Shown here piece after piece: positions 1 through 9,833 of a stretch of 64,000 nucleotides of DNA. Position numbers and translations under genes: made by a program. Source of the stretch: Shewanella sp. 10N.286.48.A6 (GTDB taxonomy: Bacteria; Pseudomonadota; Gammaproteobacteria; Enterobacterales; Shewanellaceae). Below the pieces are notes generated by a model, which saw only the letters and a program-made list of their open reading frames with translations, was not told the DNA's origin and made no database searches. The DNA is taken from positions 1 through 64,000 of the forward strand of contig NZ_MCVI01000028.1 in NCBI RefSeq assembly GCF_002873135.1, given 5' to 3'. Each line of letters starts with the position of its first letter. The stretch's first letter is position 1.

Positions 1-147
1 CTGAAGTGGGTTGTACCAACCCACCTGGTGCAACGGGTGAAGGGATGTGGTCCTTACGATGACTTTGCTCAAGTGAGACTGGAAGTGACGCAACTGCATA
101 CGGTTGAGGGGTTTGAAGGATCGTTTATAAGGGAAGTTGAGAAATAA
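1..147 (+). CDS. C-terminal fragment of an unknown protein
   Basis: Frame 1 is open from the window edge to a TAA at 145-147, giving the last 48 residues of a protein whose start lies outside the window. The fragment begins LKWVVPTHLV and ends FIREVEK; it holds a CGPYDDF segment but no family motif I can name. A hairpin at 152-176 follows directly, which fits a real gene end. The function is not recognised. Confidence 0.5.
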   Translation: MKWVVPTHLVQRVKGCGPYDDFAQVRLEVTQLHTVEGFEGSFIREVEK

Positions 148-151
148 AAAA

Positions 152-176
152 AAGCCTCGCAATGAATGCGAGGCTT
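152..176 (-). terminator. Bidirectional terminator between convergent genes
   Basis: AAGCCTCGC and GCGAGGCTT form a perfect 9-bp stem around a 7-base loop. A run of seven A precedes it on the plus strand, so the minus-strand transcript of the lipoprotein gene ends stem plus U-tract. It can also end the plus-strand partial gene. Confidence 0.85.
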
Positions 177-203
177 GGGGGATTATATTCGATACTCTAG
201 GCG

Positions 204-2390
204 TTAATCTTCAATAATGGGCAGATTAGTTTTTAGCAGATCAAGCATGGCTTGTTTTTCGTAAGAGTAAAGCCCGTACTCTAGAGCACTTCCTGAATTC
301 CACTTGATACCAATATAAAACTCATCGAACTCACGTTGAATATAACGGTAGCGAGTTTTTTGGTCTTCTTCATCTTCAACGACTTTTACAATATCTTTGC
401 CATCGTTATCTTGGGTGATTTCCCAAATCCCGGGAGTTTCAAAACCTGTTGGCAGGATAGATGAGTATTCAAAATAACCATCAGTATACGTATATTCGCC
501 CGCAGCATAGAAGAGTTCAGTGTCATCACCAGCCCCTTCGCCTTCAACCGTCATATCGTATTCGACTTTATCAGCTGATACTTTGTCTTGTGCTGATAAC
601 GTTTGTGCGAATTCTGTATCGGTTGAATCTAGCCAGAATAGCTCGTCACCACCGATTTTTACAAGCAGTTGGTATTGATTGTCGTCAGTGATGTGTTGGT
701 AAAGCATCTCATACTCCACAGTCTCATCATCTACACTGAAAGAAAGCTTGCCATTTTCTTCAAGAGTAACCTCCCAACAATCTTTTTTGGTGTAATTGAC
801 ATAGTCTGTGAGCTTGTCAAGCTCGGCTAATTTAGAGATAACATTCTCGGCATTTGTATAGCTAATGTTGGTTTTGTATTCCACTTGAGCATCATCATTC
901 GAGCCCCAGCAGTGTTTTAGCGTATTACCGTCTTTCATTAGGCTGGAATGGCCAATCTCGCCATCACCATCGGCAAAGCTACCCATTTTCCAGTTCTGGT
1001 TGTTAAAATGAGCTTCAGTGAAGCCTAACTCTGGTCCTTCAACTGGTGGCAAAATTCCTGTTGCTTTTTCAATCGCAGGAAGTTTGATTATCGCTTCGGC
1101 TTTAGCATTAATACCATCATCGGCAGTAATGGTTAGCGTTTCTGCGTCTTTGTCTGCTGAACGAGGCAGTTGTCCGCTAAAGCTAACAATGCCATCAGTA
1201 ACAATAGCGTTAAATCCAGTAATGCGTGCTTGGCTTAAAGTGGTGCTTACGGCGTAAGTGAGCTCATCACCATCTGCATCGTCGAACAGGTCATTGATAT
1301 CCAGAGTATTAGTTACCGCTTGACCTTCTTCTAGTGACCAAGCATAAACGTCAGATTGAAGTGATTGGAGTTCACCTTCGATAACTACAGGAGCACTGTT
1401 TGGCGTTTCGATTGAAACGGTTAAATCTAGAGGGTAAGAGCGAGCGCCATAAATATCAGTAGCGAAGATTTGGTAGTCAAATTTACCCGCTTTTTCTGGT
1501 GTGCCCAAAATGACGCCGGTAGTGCCATCAATGGTTAGTCCGTTAGGTGTGCCTGATTTTTCGAACATCGAGAAAGTGAGTTCATCACCATCCTTGTCTT
1601 CGAAAAATGATGCCGTTTCTAGAGAAAGGGAATCACCGAAGTCTAGAGTCTTATCTTCTATCGAGCCTTTTACACTTGGACGGTGGTTTGGTGTGACAAT
1701 AATAGGATTATTGCCTTCTGGAACTTCGATTACAGGCGCAAAGTTTTCAGGGAGCTTACCATCATTTTTTTGAATGGCTTCGATAGTTTTTTCAGCCACT
1801 TTTTTAGTTATCTCAAGCTGCTTTTCAATGTTGTGCTTGTTGTTATCAACTAGGCTTTCACCGATTAGGTTCAAGGCTTGTGCTTGGGTTTCAGCTACAA
1901 CATCGCTAGCGTGGTAATCACCAAACACAAGAGTGGCATCGAGTTCAAATTCACCATCAGTTAAAGAATCAATAACTTTCTGTTTCGCTTCTTCTTCAGT
2001 AAGAAGTTCATCACTGTCCATTTGTGTCACAACCATATTGGTCATAGGGTTAATAACCGCTGAACCAGCAGGTGTCGCAAGGTCAAAGTTTTCAGCAACA
2101 ACGCCACGAGACGAATCGATAGTTTTATCTTTAATTGCTTTAATACAAATAGGGAAAGCTTTGAGTGCATCTGGCAGGCTTGCCTGACCTTTTTCATCAG
2201 TCAGAACATCAGTATTGGTCTCACAACCCGCTTCTGAGTTTTTATTAACCCATACTTGTGCATTTTGCAAATAACCATCAATCGCAGTGATGGTGAAATT
2301 TTCTGGAGTTGGCGGAGTTGTACCACTGTCACTTCCACAACCAGTTAGAGCAATAGCCACTGACAAAGCTAATAGATGTGTTTTGTTCAC
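204..2390 (-). CDS. Large surface lipoprotein with Ig/cadherin-like domains
   Basis: 728 residues, starting at GTG (2390) with AGGA seven bases upstream. The N terminus is a lipoprotein signal (LALSVAIALTGC), so the protein is probably anchored to a membrane through the Cys at about residue 18. A first domain (about 30-220) is unknown. About residues 238-327 match the putative Ig/dystroglycan-type cadherin-like family (FEDKDGDELTFS, then TPNGLTIDGTTGVILGTP), and about 335-440 form a second copy with FDDADGDELTYAVS; the DxDGDxL segments are likely calcium sites. The C-terminal half carries two WE[VI]T segments similar to ones in the lipoprotein at 24874-27312. Function unknown; adhesion or a Shewanella-specific envelope role is only inference. 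It is monocistronic, with its own terminator at 152-176. Confidence 0.8.
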   Translation of the reverse strand: MNKTHLLALSVAIALTGCGSDSGTTPPTPENFTITAIDGYLQNAQVWVNKNSEAGCETNTDVLTDEKGQASLPDALKAFPICIKAIKDKTIDSSRGVVAENFDLATPAGSAVINPMTNMVVTQMDSDELLTEEEAKQKVIDSLTDGEFELDATLVFGDYHASDVVAETQAQALNLIGESLVDNNKHNIEKQLEITKKVAEKTIEAIQKNDGKLPENFAPVIEVPEGNNPIIVTPNHRPSVKGSIEDKTLDFGDSLSLETASFFEDKDGDELTFSMFEKSGTPNGLTIDGTTGVILGTPEKAGKFDYQIFATDIYGARSYPLDLTVSIETPNSAPVVIEGELQSLQSDVYAWSLEEGQAVTNTLDINDLFDDADGDELTYAVSTTLSQARITGFNAIVTDGIVSFSGQLPRSADKDAETLTITADDGINAKAEAIIKLPAIEKATGILPPVEGPELGFTEAHFNNQNWKMGSFADGDGEIGHSSLMKDGNTLKHCWGSNDDAQVEYKTNISYTNAENVISKLAELDKLTDYVNYTKKDCWEVTLEENGKLSFSVDDETVEYEMLYQHITDDNQYQLLVKIGGDELFWLDSTDTEFAQTLSAQDKVSADKVEYDMTVEGEGAGDDTELFYAAGEYTYTDGYFEYSSILPTGFETPGIWEITQDNDGKDIVKVVEDEEDQKTRYRYIQREFDEFYIGIKWNSGSALEYGLYSYEKQAMLDLLKTNLPIIED

Positions 2391-2630
2391 TAAATATCCT
2401 TAATTATTAATTATTTATGGTCCAGTTTTTATCGTACCGAATATTATTAAGTTTATTAGAGGCTATGCAATGATTTTTTACTTCAAGTTAATGATTTGTC
2501 ACAGTTTTAAATGAAATAAAATGAAATGAATCACATTGAATTGTATTTGTGGGTTTTTTGTGGTCATTTGATTGGTGCGACAGGGAATTATCAAAAATTA
2601 CTATTGCAGTGATGAGGTTTTAGAATAAAA

Positions 2631-2652
2631 AAGGATGGCCTAGGCCATCCTT
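2631..2652 (-). terminator. Terminator of gor
   Basis: AAGGATGGCC and GGCCATCCTT make a perfect 10-bp stem with a TA loop. On the minus strand it is followed by TTTTTTATTC, a standard intrinsic terminator just after the gor stop. Confidence 0.85.
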
Positions 2653-2681
2653 AATAAGTATTGAGCGAATAAAGCCGCTGG

Positions 2682-4037
2682 CTACCTCATAGTAACAAAT
2701 TCTTCAGCACCCGTTGGGTGTATTGCCACTACTGAATCAAAGTCAGCTTTGGTGGCGCCCATCTTCATTGCCACGCCGAAGCCTTGTAGGATTTCATCCA
2801 TACCGAAACCGATACCGTGAATCCCCACAACCACTTCCGTGTCGCCAGCGCAAATCAGCTTCATTTTACAAGCTTGACGATGGGCGGTAACCGCTGTGTA
2901 CATAGAGGTAAAGCCTGAGCTGTATACCTTAACGTTGGCTTCACCATATTGCTCAATAGCTTCTGGTTCAGTTAAGCCCATAGTGCCAATTGGCGGGTGG
3001 CTGAATACCACGGTAGGAATAACCGAGTAATCCATTTTGGCATCTGTCATGCCGTTAAATAGACGCTCTGATAATAAGCGCCCAGCTTTAACTGCAACTG
3101 GCGTCAGTTCAACACCGCCTTCCATGATGTCACCAACACAATAAATACCTTTTGCGGTGGTATTCTGCTGTGCATCGGTAACCACGTAACCTTTAGGATT
3201 TAGGGTGACATCAGTATTTTCTAGACCAATGTTGCCAGTTGATGGGCTGCGACCAATGGCCCAAATTAAGCAATCAATCGTGAGTGACTCACCGTTTTCA
3301 AGCTCTAACGTTAAGCTGCCATCAGTATTTTTAGTCACTGATTTTGGAATACTATGAGTGTGAAGTTTAGGGCCATCAGTTGCCATTGCTTCAACTAAGG
3401 TTTCAATTAAAATAGGGTCAAAAGTACGTAGTGGTGCGTGTTTGCGCACTAATAAATGGGTTTCGCTGCCAAGGGCGTGTAATACACCGGCAACTTCTAC
3501 CGCAATGTAACCAGCACCAACAACAGCAACGCGTTTAGGTTGTTCACGTAAAGCAAAGAAACCGTCAGAGTCAATACCGTATTCAGCACCAGGAATGTTA
3601 GGAATAGTCGGCGCGCCGCCAGTGGCAATCGTAATATGGTCAGCAGTATATTGCTCGCCGTTCACTTCGATGGTGTTACTGTTAATGAAGCGACCATAGC
3701 CGTTGACTAAGGTAACGTTATTACTAGCAAAACCACGTCCGTAAGCATCGTGAATACGGCTAATATAGGCTTCGCGATTATCAACTAGCTTGCTCCAGTC
3801 AAACTTATTTACCGTAACATCAAAACCATAATCTTTTGCATATAGGTTCATTGCTTCGGCGACATGTGCGCCATACCACATGACTTTTTTAGGTACACAA
3901 CCCACATTTACACAGGTACCGCCAACATGCTTGGCTTCAATAATTAATACTTTAGCACCGCGCTGTGCGGCACGGTTTGCTGAAGCGATACCGCCACTAC
4001 CTGCGCCTAGGCAGATATAGTCAAAATGTTGAGCCAT
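2682..4037 (-). CDS. gor: Glutathione-disulfide reductase
   Basis: 451 residues; E. coli Gor has 450. A class I pyridine nucleotide-disulfide oxidoreductase that reduces GSSG to GSH with NADPH in the cytoplasm. FAD-binding GxGSGG is at residues 11-16, the redox pair is in GGTCVNVGC (Cys42 and Cys47, the E. coli numbering), NADPH-binding [11 protein letters not shown] lies near the middle, followed by the second FAD motif (GDIMEGG), and the C terminus carries HPTGAEEF with the catalytic His-Glu. The ATG at 4037 has an AGAGGGTTAAC upstream. Gor, prlC, rlmJ and rsmJ are neighbours in E. coli as well, which supports orthology. Confidence 0.97.
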   Translation of the reverse strand: MAQHFDYICLGAGSGGIASANRAAQRGAKVLIIEAKHVGGTCVNVGCVPKKVMWYGAHVAEAMNLYAKDYGFDVTVNKFDWSKLVDNREAYISRIHDAYGRGFASNNVTLVNGYGRFINSNTIEVNGEQYTADHITIATGGAPTIPNIPGAEYGIDSDGFFALREQPKRVAVVGAGYIAVEVAGVLHALGSETHLLVRKHAPLRTFDPILIETLVEAMATDGPKLHTHSIPKSVTKNTDGSLTLELENGESLTIDCLIWAIGRSPSTGNIGLENTDVTLNPKGYVVTDAQQNTTAKGIYCVGDIMEGGVELTPVAVKAGRLLSERLFNGMTDAKMDYSVIPTVVFSHPPIGTMGLTEPEAIEQYGEANVKVYSSGFTSMYTAVTAHRQACKMKLICAGDTEVVVGIHGIGFGMDEILQGFGVAMKMGATKADFDSVVAIHPTGAEEFVTMR

Positions 4038-4225
4038 GTTAACCCTCTCTAATTGTATTTTTACAGCTTGTTATTTGGAGGTTTTTACCTCGAACAAGTG
4101 GTTTCTTAGGATACGAATATTTCGTTTGCAGCCATTGTAGGGGGGAATTAAGCCACAAGCTAGTCTCCTTGACCGCTTAAGTCGGGAATTAATTTTACGG
4201 TGGCTAAAAAGTTTTTATGGTTTGT

Positions 4226-4780
4226 TTAGCGCCGATACTGACATTGGGAGTATTGCTCTTGGCTTGGGCCTGAGGTTGAGCATTGCAAGCAATCCCACTC
4301 ATTTTGTCGATGAGATAGCTCAGTTTCAACATGATCTGAGTAGTGCCTTTTTAATTGCACCCTCAGTTGTTTAATCCGATTACCTAGCCAGCGACAACTG
4401 GGATCGTTAGCGGTCTTTTTTGCTAGTCTGAGCGGTTTATTTTTGCTGGTGGCTTTTTTATTGTTTGCGGTGCTTGTATCACGCTTTACTGCTTGCTGAG
4501 TAGACGACGGTTCTAGCAGCATCTCATCAGCAGAATAGTCCAGCGCTGATTGTGTAGCGGGTAGCTCGATTGCTTGACCTTGATGATCAAGTACCACATT
4601 CATCGGCAATGACTTCATTGATAGTGATGCTTGGTTGGGTTGCTTGTTCTCGCTGGCCGGTTTACTGACTAATTGCTCAAATTCGTTGGCCTGAGGTGAG
4701 TCAATGGTCATAAATAATGGCGCTATTTGGCTAATTATAAACACAAAAATAAGCGGGAAAATCCCTTTCAATATGGTCAT
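4226..4780 (-). CDS. Uncharacterised membrane-anchored protein
   Basis: About 184 residues. An N-terminal hydrophobic stretch (ILKGIFPLIFVFIISQIAPLF) looks like a signal anchor. The middle is polar, Lys/Ser/Asn-rich and probably disordered. The C terminus has five cysteines (SCRW, DCLQC, QCQY) around basic residues. I chose the ATG at 4780 because AAAGGA lies six bases upstream; the ATG at 4786 would abut the ribosome site. No family recognised. It sits between gor and an outer-membrane protein on the same strand with separate spacing. Confidence 0.65.
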   Translation of the reverse strand: MTILKGIFPLIFVFIISQIAPLFMTIDSPQANEFEQLVSKPASENKQPNQASLSMKSLPMNVVLDHQGQAIELPATQSALDYSADEMLLEPSSTQQAVKRDTSTANNKKATSKNKPLRLAKKTANDPSCRWLGNRIKQLRVQLKRHYSDHVETELSHRQNEWDCLQCSTSGPSQEQYSQCQYRR

Positions 4781-4903
4781 AAGCATTCCTTTGCTTCAAG
4801 TGAGTCATGGTTCACCCGCTTAGCTTAGAATATGCGGTAGACTTTCGCCATAAATCTATGGCGTTTTTTACGCTATTTTTATAAAGGTTTAGAAACTAAA
4901 GGT

Positions 4904-5626
4904 TTAGAAACTAAAGCTTAAATTAACCCCTGCATAAGTTTGATCTAAACTGCCCGTGACGCCTTCATTGCGGGCTTGCTGCTTAATATCTTCCATTGCA
5001 ATCGAGTGACCAACATGGGCGCTAATAGCAATTTCTGAGCTGATTTCATAACCCGCTTCAACTCCGAACTGAAAATGATTGGCACCATCGTAGTCTTGGC
5101 TGGCATAGCGAAAATCAAATCCTTGAGTCACATAGGGCGTAACAGAGAAACGTTCACTGATTTGCCAGGGGCTATGTAAACTCAGTTCAACAAAATAACC
5201 ACTAGCTTCGGTGGCAAAGGTATAAGCCAGCGAAGGAATTAACCAAGGCACACCGACGTAGGCAATTTCAGCAAATAATTCATTATCGTTAGCGCGCTCA
5301 TCACCATAAAATTCAAGTCGTTGGTAGCCGATTAAGGTTTCTAAATCGTCATGGAGCTGCAAACTATATTCAACACCAAAATTCCATTCAGTGTAATGGG
5401 TGCTGTCTCCACGGCCAACAACTGCATAAGTGGTTAGATTGCCCGTTTCTATGGCTGCGCCAGCCCAATAGATGCCGCCATCTTCAAGGTTATTACGCCC
5501 TTCTGAGATGTATTTTGAGTCCCAACCTAAATCAACTGCGACAGCAACATCACTGGCATTCGCTGCTGACATAAAAGGGGAAATACTCAATAGGGATACA
5601 GCTAACAATGACAATGTTGGTTTCAT
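4904..5626 (-). CDS. Putative outer-membrane beta-barrel protein
   Basis: About 240 residues with a signal peptide (TLSLLAVSLLSISPFMSAANA) and a mature chain of alternating aromatic and polar strands that ends in LSFSF, the terminal Phe being the usual outer-membrane insertion signal. VDLGWDSKYISEGRN at the mature N terminus resembles the start of small TorF-like or unassigned porin families. Start chosen at ATG 5626; a TTG at 5644 is possible, and neither has a strong ribosome site. Substrate unknown. Confidence 0.7.
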   Translation of the reverse strand: MKPTLSLLAVSLLSISPFMSAANASDVAVAVDLGWDSKYISEGRNNLEDGGIYWAGAAIETGNLTTYAVVGRGDSTHYTEWNFGVEYSLQLHDDLETLIGYQRLEFYGDERANDNELFAEIAYVGVPWLIPSLAYTFATEASGYFVELSLHSPWQISERFSVTPYVTQGFDFRYASQDYDGANHFQFGVEAGYEISSEIAISAHVGHSIAMEDIKQQARNEGVTGSLDQTYAGVNLSFSF

Positions 5627-5968
5627 ATTTAGTATCAGACTCAAAAGGAATTAATTTTTAATGAGAATACATTAACTTTCTCAAATAAAAATGATAACGA
5701 GTACGATTTGTGATCAACTTGTCGAATATTTGTTTATAAAAAGTGGCTGACTGAGGTTGAGATCTTATTCACAGTTATTGTGTTGGCTTTCAGTTAGTGA
5801 GTGATAATTGCGCTGCTGGCATTTAGTTAATGCACTTAGGGGTTAACAATGGTTGGTCACTATGATGCTTTTATCCTGCTTATGATGATTGCTTACCCTT
5901 GAAATTCGCCACTTTAACCCCTATTAACAATGAAGGTGATATTGAATCGACTTCCCGAGGAATCAAAG
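5627..5968. other. Divergent intergenic region, outer-membrane gene / prlC
   Basis: About 340 bp without a gene. It must hold divergent promoters for the barrel protein (minus) and prlC (plus). The only clear site is GAGGA at 5957-5961, seven bases before the prlC ATG. AT-rich stretches occur near 5640-5700, but I cannot fix a -10/-35 pair with confidence. Confidence 0.4.
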
Positions 5969-8008
5969 ATGAGCAACCCATTGCTAAGTGACACTGAACT
6001 GCCGCAGTTTTCGAAAATCAAAGCGGAGCATATCCAGCCAGCAGTTGAGCAGGCTATTGCAACTTGTCGAAGTAAAATTGAACAAGTGCTAAGCAATAAC
6101 TCTGTTTACACTTGGGAAAACTTAATTGCCCCCCTTGAAGAAGTGGACGATCAATTAAGCAAAATTTGGTCGCCAGTATCACACATGAACTCAGTGGTTA
6201 GCACTGATGAATGGCGCGAAGCGCACGATGCATGCTTACCGTTATTATCTGAATATGGCACTTTTGTGGGTCAGCACCAAGGGTTATACCAAGCTTATAA
6301 ATCATTGCAACAATCTGACGGTTTTGCAAAGCTTACTACCCCGCAGCAAACCTTACTGACCCATAGTTTACGTGACTTTGAGTTATCGGGTATTGGCTTA
6401 AATGATGAGCAAAAACTGCGCTATGGCGAAATAGTAAAACGCCTATCAGAGCTTACCAGTAATTTTTCAAATCAACTGCTTGATGCAACCCAAGCATGGA
6501 CTAAGCTGATTACCGATGACACTGAATTAGCGGGTTTACCTGATTCAGCTATTGCGGCAGCTAAAGCAATGGCAGAGGCCAAAGAGCTACAAGGCTGGTT
6601 ATTTACGCTAGACTTCCCTTCATATTTACCGGTAATGACCTACAGCGAAAATCGTCAATTACGTGAAGAATGCTATCGCGCATTTGTGACTCGAGCATCG
6701 GATCAAGGGCCCAATGCAGGCGAATTTGATAACAGTGCCAATATGGACGAAATCTTGGCGTTGCGTCATGAGTTAGCCCAGCTACTAGGTTTTGACAGCT
6801 ATGCTGATAAATCTTTAGCAACTAAAATGGCCAATGATCCTAGTCAAGTATTGTCATTTTTAAATGAATTAGCCCTACGCTCAAAAGATCAAGCCAAAGC
6901 TGAACTTGCTGAGTTAAAAGCTTTCGCTAAAGAGCATTATGATGTGACTGAAATGGCATCGTGGGATTTAAGTTTCTACGCAGAAAAATTACAGCACCAC
7001 AAGTACGAAGTTTCTCAAGAACTACTACGTCCATATTTTCCTGAAAACACAGTGCTATCAGGCTTGTTCTACACAGTGTCACGCCTGTTTGGCTTAACCA
7101 TTGAAGAGCAACATGAGTTTGATAAGTGGCATGATGATGTGCGTTTCTTCCACATTTATGATGCTGATAAAGTCCATCGTGGTAGTTTCTACCTAGATTT
7201 ATACGCTCGCAGCGGCAAACGCGGCGGCGCTTGGATGGATGACTGTCGTGGTCGCCGCGTTACATCCACAGGTTTGCAAAAGCCTGTGGCCTATTTAACC
7301 TGTAACTTTAATGGCCCAGTGGACGGTAAACCTGCTTTATTCACCCATGATGAAGTGACCACCTTATTCCATGAATTTGGTCATGGTATTCACCATATGC
7401 TGACTCAAATTGAAGTGGGCGGCGTATCGGGTATCGATGGTGTGCCTTGGGATGCGGTAGAGCTGCCAAGTCAGTTTATGGAAAACTGGTGCTGGCAAGA
7501 AGAGGCATTAGCGAAAATTTCAGGTCATTTTGAAACCGGCGAGCCATTACCAAAAGCTTTATTGGATAAAATGCTGGCGGCAAAGAACTTTCAATCTGGG
7601 ATGATGATGTTACGCCAACTTGAGTTCTCATTGTTTGATTTTAGAATGCACCATGAGTTTGATGCAGCTAAAGGCGCTGACATTCAGGGGATTTTAGATG
7701 AAGTTCGTAGCCAAGTTGCAGTGAATGTTCCACCTGCATTTAATCGTTTTCAACATGGTTTTGCGCACATTTTTGCTGGTGGTTATGCCGCGGGTTACTA
7801 CAGCTATAAATGGGCTGAAGTATTATCGGCAGATGCGTTTTCTCGTTTTGAAGACGAAGGTATTTTTAACCCTGAAACCGGTAAAAGCTTCTTAAATAAC
7901 ATCTTAGAAATGGGTGGCAGTGAAGAGCCAATGACCTTATTTGTACGCTTTATGGGTCGTGAACCTAATACCGATGCACTATTGCGTCACTCAGGTATTA
8001 ACGCCTAG
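5969..8008 (+). CDS. prlC: Oligopeptidase A
   Basis: 679 residues from ATG 5969 (E. coli OpdA has 680). M3-family zinc metallopeptidase of the cytoplasm that degrades short peptides, including cleaved signal peptides. The zinc motif HEFGH is at about 468-472 with the third ligand region ELPSQFMENW downstream. The frame is open 13 codons further upstream (ATG 5930), but GAGGA before 5969 and family length favour the later start. Same neighbourhood as E. coli rsmJ-prlC-rlmJ-gor. Confidence 0.97.
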   Translation: MSNPLLSDTELPQFSKIKAEHIQPAVEQAIATCRSKIEQVLSNNSVYTWENLIAPLEEVDDQLSKIWSPVSHMNSVVSTDEWREAHDACLPLLSEYGTFVGQHQGLYQAYKSLQQSDGFAKLTTPQQTLLTHSLRDFELSGIGLNDEQKLRYGEIVKRLSELTSNFSNQLLDATQAWTKLITDDTELAGLPDSAIAAAKAMAEAKELQGWLFTLDFPSYLPVMTYSENRQLREECYRAFVTRASDQGPNAGEFDNSANMDEILALRHELAQLLGFDSYADKSLATKMANDPSQVLSFLNELALRSKDQAKAELAELKAFAKEHYDVTEMASWDLSFYAEKLQHHKYEVSQELLRPYFPENTVLSGLFYTVSRLFGLTIEEQHEFDKWHDDVRFFHIYDADKVHRGSFYLDLYARSGKRGGAWMDDCRGRRVTSTGLQKPVAYLTCNFNGPVDGKPALFTHDEVTTLFHEFGHGIHHMLTQIEVGGVSGIDGVPWDAVELPSQFMENWCWQEEALAKISGHFETGEPLPKALLDKMLAAKNFQSGMMMLRQLEFSLFDFRMHHEFDAAKGADIQGILDEVRSQVAVNVPPAFNRFQHGFAHIFAGGYAAGYYSYKWAEVLSADAFSRFEDEGIFNPETGKSFLNNILEMGGSEEPMTLFVRFMGREPNTDALLRHSGINA

Positions 8009-8043
8009 TGAGTTAAGCTTTCGAGAGTTATGACTATTTCAAG

Positions 8044-8064
8044 GGTGCCTTAGGGCACCTTTTT
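8044..8064 (+). terminator. Terminator of prlC
   Basis: GGTGCC and GGCACC pair around TTAG, and the stem is followed by TTTTTATT. It lies 35 bases after the prlC stop. Confidence 0.8.
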
Positions 8065-8170
8065 ATTATTTAAAGATCACACAGTTTCATTTTAAGTCAC
8101 TAAATATGCTTAATTTATTGTTGTGAATGCACTAGAATGTTGCTGATAAAAATTAGAATGGAATCGTATT

Positions 8171-8830
8171 TTGACCGCACAAGTTGAACAAATATTTTTT
8201 AGTTTAATGCCAGGTAATTTGGTTGATCTACAAATAAACTCCCCGGTTAAATTTAGAACTAAAGCCACGTTAGTGGGCTACGAGATTGGTAAGTATATTA
8301 TTCTCAAACATCCCGCGCCGCAGCAAATGAATAATTACCATGATGTCTTTTCCGAAGGCAACGGAGTGGTGGTGCGTTATTTGTTGGAAGGCCAGCAAGG
8401 TGAGTGTTTTGCATTTAAAACCACCATTAGAAACATCACTAAATTTCCTGAAAAATTCATATTTCTCACCTATCCCAAAGAAATTGAGAATCGTCAATTA
8501 CGCACCCATCAACGCTTTGTGACCCATTTACCGTCTTCAATACAGGCAAGAGAAGACAGTGAAGGTAAGCTCGGCTCTGAACTCAAAGGGATTATTGCTG
8601 ATATTTCTGCCAAGGGATGTGGCTTCTTGTTTAAGACCGACAATGAAAACCTAAAAGTTAACGAGAAAGACATTTTCGTTAATATTCGCAACGCCAACGA
8701 TAGTATCATCACCATTCCAGCTAGAGTGTGTAATAGCCGTTTTGAAAATGGCAAAGTCAATGTAGGTATTAAGTTTGAAGACGACCCACAAATTAAAGCA
8801 TTGCTTAATCAGCTGTTTATTGATCTGTAA
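8171..8830 (+). CDS. PilZ-domain cyclic-di-GMP-binding protein
   Basis: 219 residues, start TTG at 8171. The N-terminal half looks like a YcgR-type flagellar-brake N-terminal domain; the C-terminal half is PilZ. The c-di-GMP motif is intact: R111-x-x-x-R115 (RTHQR) and D144-x-S-x-x-G149 (DISAKG). It should act as a c-di-GMP effector for motility or surface behaviour; the partner is not visible. The start is supported by the frame and length only, as the ribosome site (TGGA) is weak. Confidence 0.88.
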   Translation: MTAQVEQIFFSLMPGNLVDLQINSPVKFRTKATLVGYEIGKYIILKHPAPQQMNNYHDVFSEGNGVVVRYLLEGQQGECFAFKTTIRNITKFPEKFIFLTYPKEIENRQLRTHQRFVTHLPSSIQAREDSEGKLGSELKGIIADISAKGCGFLFKTDNENLKVNEKDIFVNIRNANDSIITIPARVCNSRFENGKVNVGIKFEDDPQIKALLNQLFIDL

Positions 8831-8862
8831 GTGGCAGTAAAGCTTTTGATTGGCTATAAAAA

Positions 8863-8879
8863 AGGCGCATAGAGCGCCT
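8863..8879 (-). terminator. Terminator of ribB
   Basis: AGGCGC and GCGCCT pair; on the minus strand the stem is followed by TTTTTTATAG. It lies 23 bases beyond the ribB stop and may also serve the PilZ gene from the other side. Confidence 0.75.
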
Positions 8880-8901
8880 CTTATATAAAATTAAACAAGC
8901 C

Positions 8902-9558
8902 TTAGGCTAATTTCAAGTCATGCTGCAAGCGATACATCACCATATCTTCAATGGTGAGTACTGGCATATTGTGCTTTAAACCAAAGGCGACAATTTCAGG
9001 CGCTTTGGCCATAGTGCCGTCTTCGTTCGTTACTTCACACAAAACACCTGCAGGAGATAAACCGGCCATTTGCATTAAATCAACCGTGCCTTCAGTGTGA
9101 CCACGGCGAGCCATAACGCCACCGGCACGCGCGCGCAGTGGAAATACATGTCCCGGACGAGCGAGGTCGCTGGCTTTCGCATTTACTGCTGTAGCCGTTT
9201 TTACTGTCGTTACTCGATCTTGAGCTGAAACGCCTGTAGTCACTCCTTCTTTAGCTTCAATTGAAACCGTAAAAGCAGTTTGGTTAGCACTGTTATTGTC
9301 TTGCACCATTGGCGGCAGTTCAAGTTTGTTGGCTTGCTCGTCCGTTAAACATAAACACACAATGCCGCTGCATTCGCGGATCATTAATGCCATTTGTTTT
9401 GCGGTTAAGTGCTCGGCTGAATAAATGATGTCACCTTCGTTTTCACGATCTTCATCATCGAGTAATAACACACCGTTACCTAATCGTAAGGCGGCTAAGG
9501 CTTTTTCAACACGTTCGATTGGATCACCAAATGGCGAAAGTAGTGTTAGCTGATTCAT
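8902..9558 (-). CDS. ribB: 3,4-dihydroxy-2-butanone 4-phosphate synthase
   Basis: 218 residues (E. coli RibB 217). Converts ribulose 5-phosphate to 3,4-dihydroxy-2-butanone 4-phosphate and formate, feeding riboflavin synthesis. Signature [10 protein letters not shown] near residue 34 (metal-binding acidic loop), RECSGIVC, and [11 protein letters not shown]. It is a stand-alone RibB without a GTP cyclohydrolase II domain. The FMN riboswitch at 9654-9833 upstream shows that flavin level controls it. Confidence 0.97.
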   Translation of the reverse strand: MNQLTLLSPFGDPIERVEKALAALRLGNGVLLLDDEDRENEGDIIYSAEHLTAKQMALMIRECSGIVCLCLTDEQANKLELPPMVQDNNSANQTAFTVSIEAKEGVTTGVSAQDRVTTVKTATAVNAKASDLARPGHVFPLRARAGGVMARRGHTEGTVDLMQMAGLSPAGVLCEVTNEDGTMAKAPEIVAFGLKHNMPVLTIEDMVMYRLQHDLKLA

Positions 9559-9653
9559 GGTTTACTCCTAAAAAAATACCAGAATCAGGGCTTTGAAGAG
9601 TGGCTTTACGCCAAACGAAATGCACCAGCATACCTAAGTAGTGGTGTTTTCTA

Positions 9654-9833
9654 TTCTCTTTCATCCGGACTATAACCGTCGGCTCTGGACTGTTAGGCGT
9701 ACTTCATGTGAAAACATGGCCTAAGTCACCAGATCTGCTGACCTCGAAAAATATCGAGCGCTCGCGGGCTCATCTTGGCGCATTTAGTCGCCTCGATTTA
9801 CCGCCGGTGGGGAATTGCGCCCCGCCCTGAGAA
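9654..9833 (-). promoter_or_regulatory. FMN riboswitch (RFN element)
   Basis: Read on the minus strand, the element starts TTCTCAGGGCGGGG, continues with ATTCCCCACCGGCGGTAAAT, and ends GTCCGGATGAAAGAGAA, the conserved RFN core with its flanking P1 strands. It lies 95 bases before ribB. FMN binding should reduce ribB expression. The space between element and start codon shows no classical terminator with a U-run, so translational control is as likely as attenuation. Confidence 0.95.

Noticed and set aside
2510..2545. CRP-like TCACA halves upstream of the first lipoprotein gene
   Set aside because: The halves do not have the N6 spacing with a good TGTGA partner.
5685..5705. Fur-box-like AAATGATAACGAG near the outer-membrane gene
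   Set aside because: Only one half resembles the Fur pattern; the inverted partner is missing.
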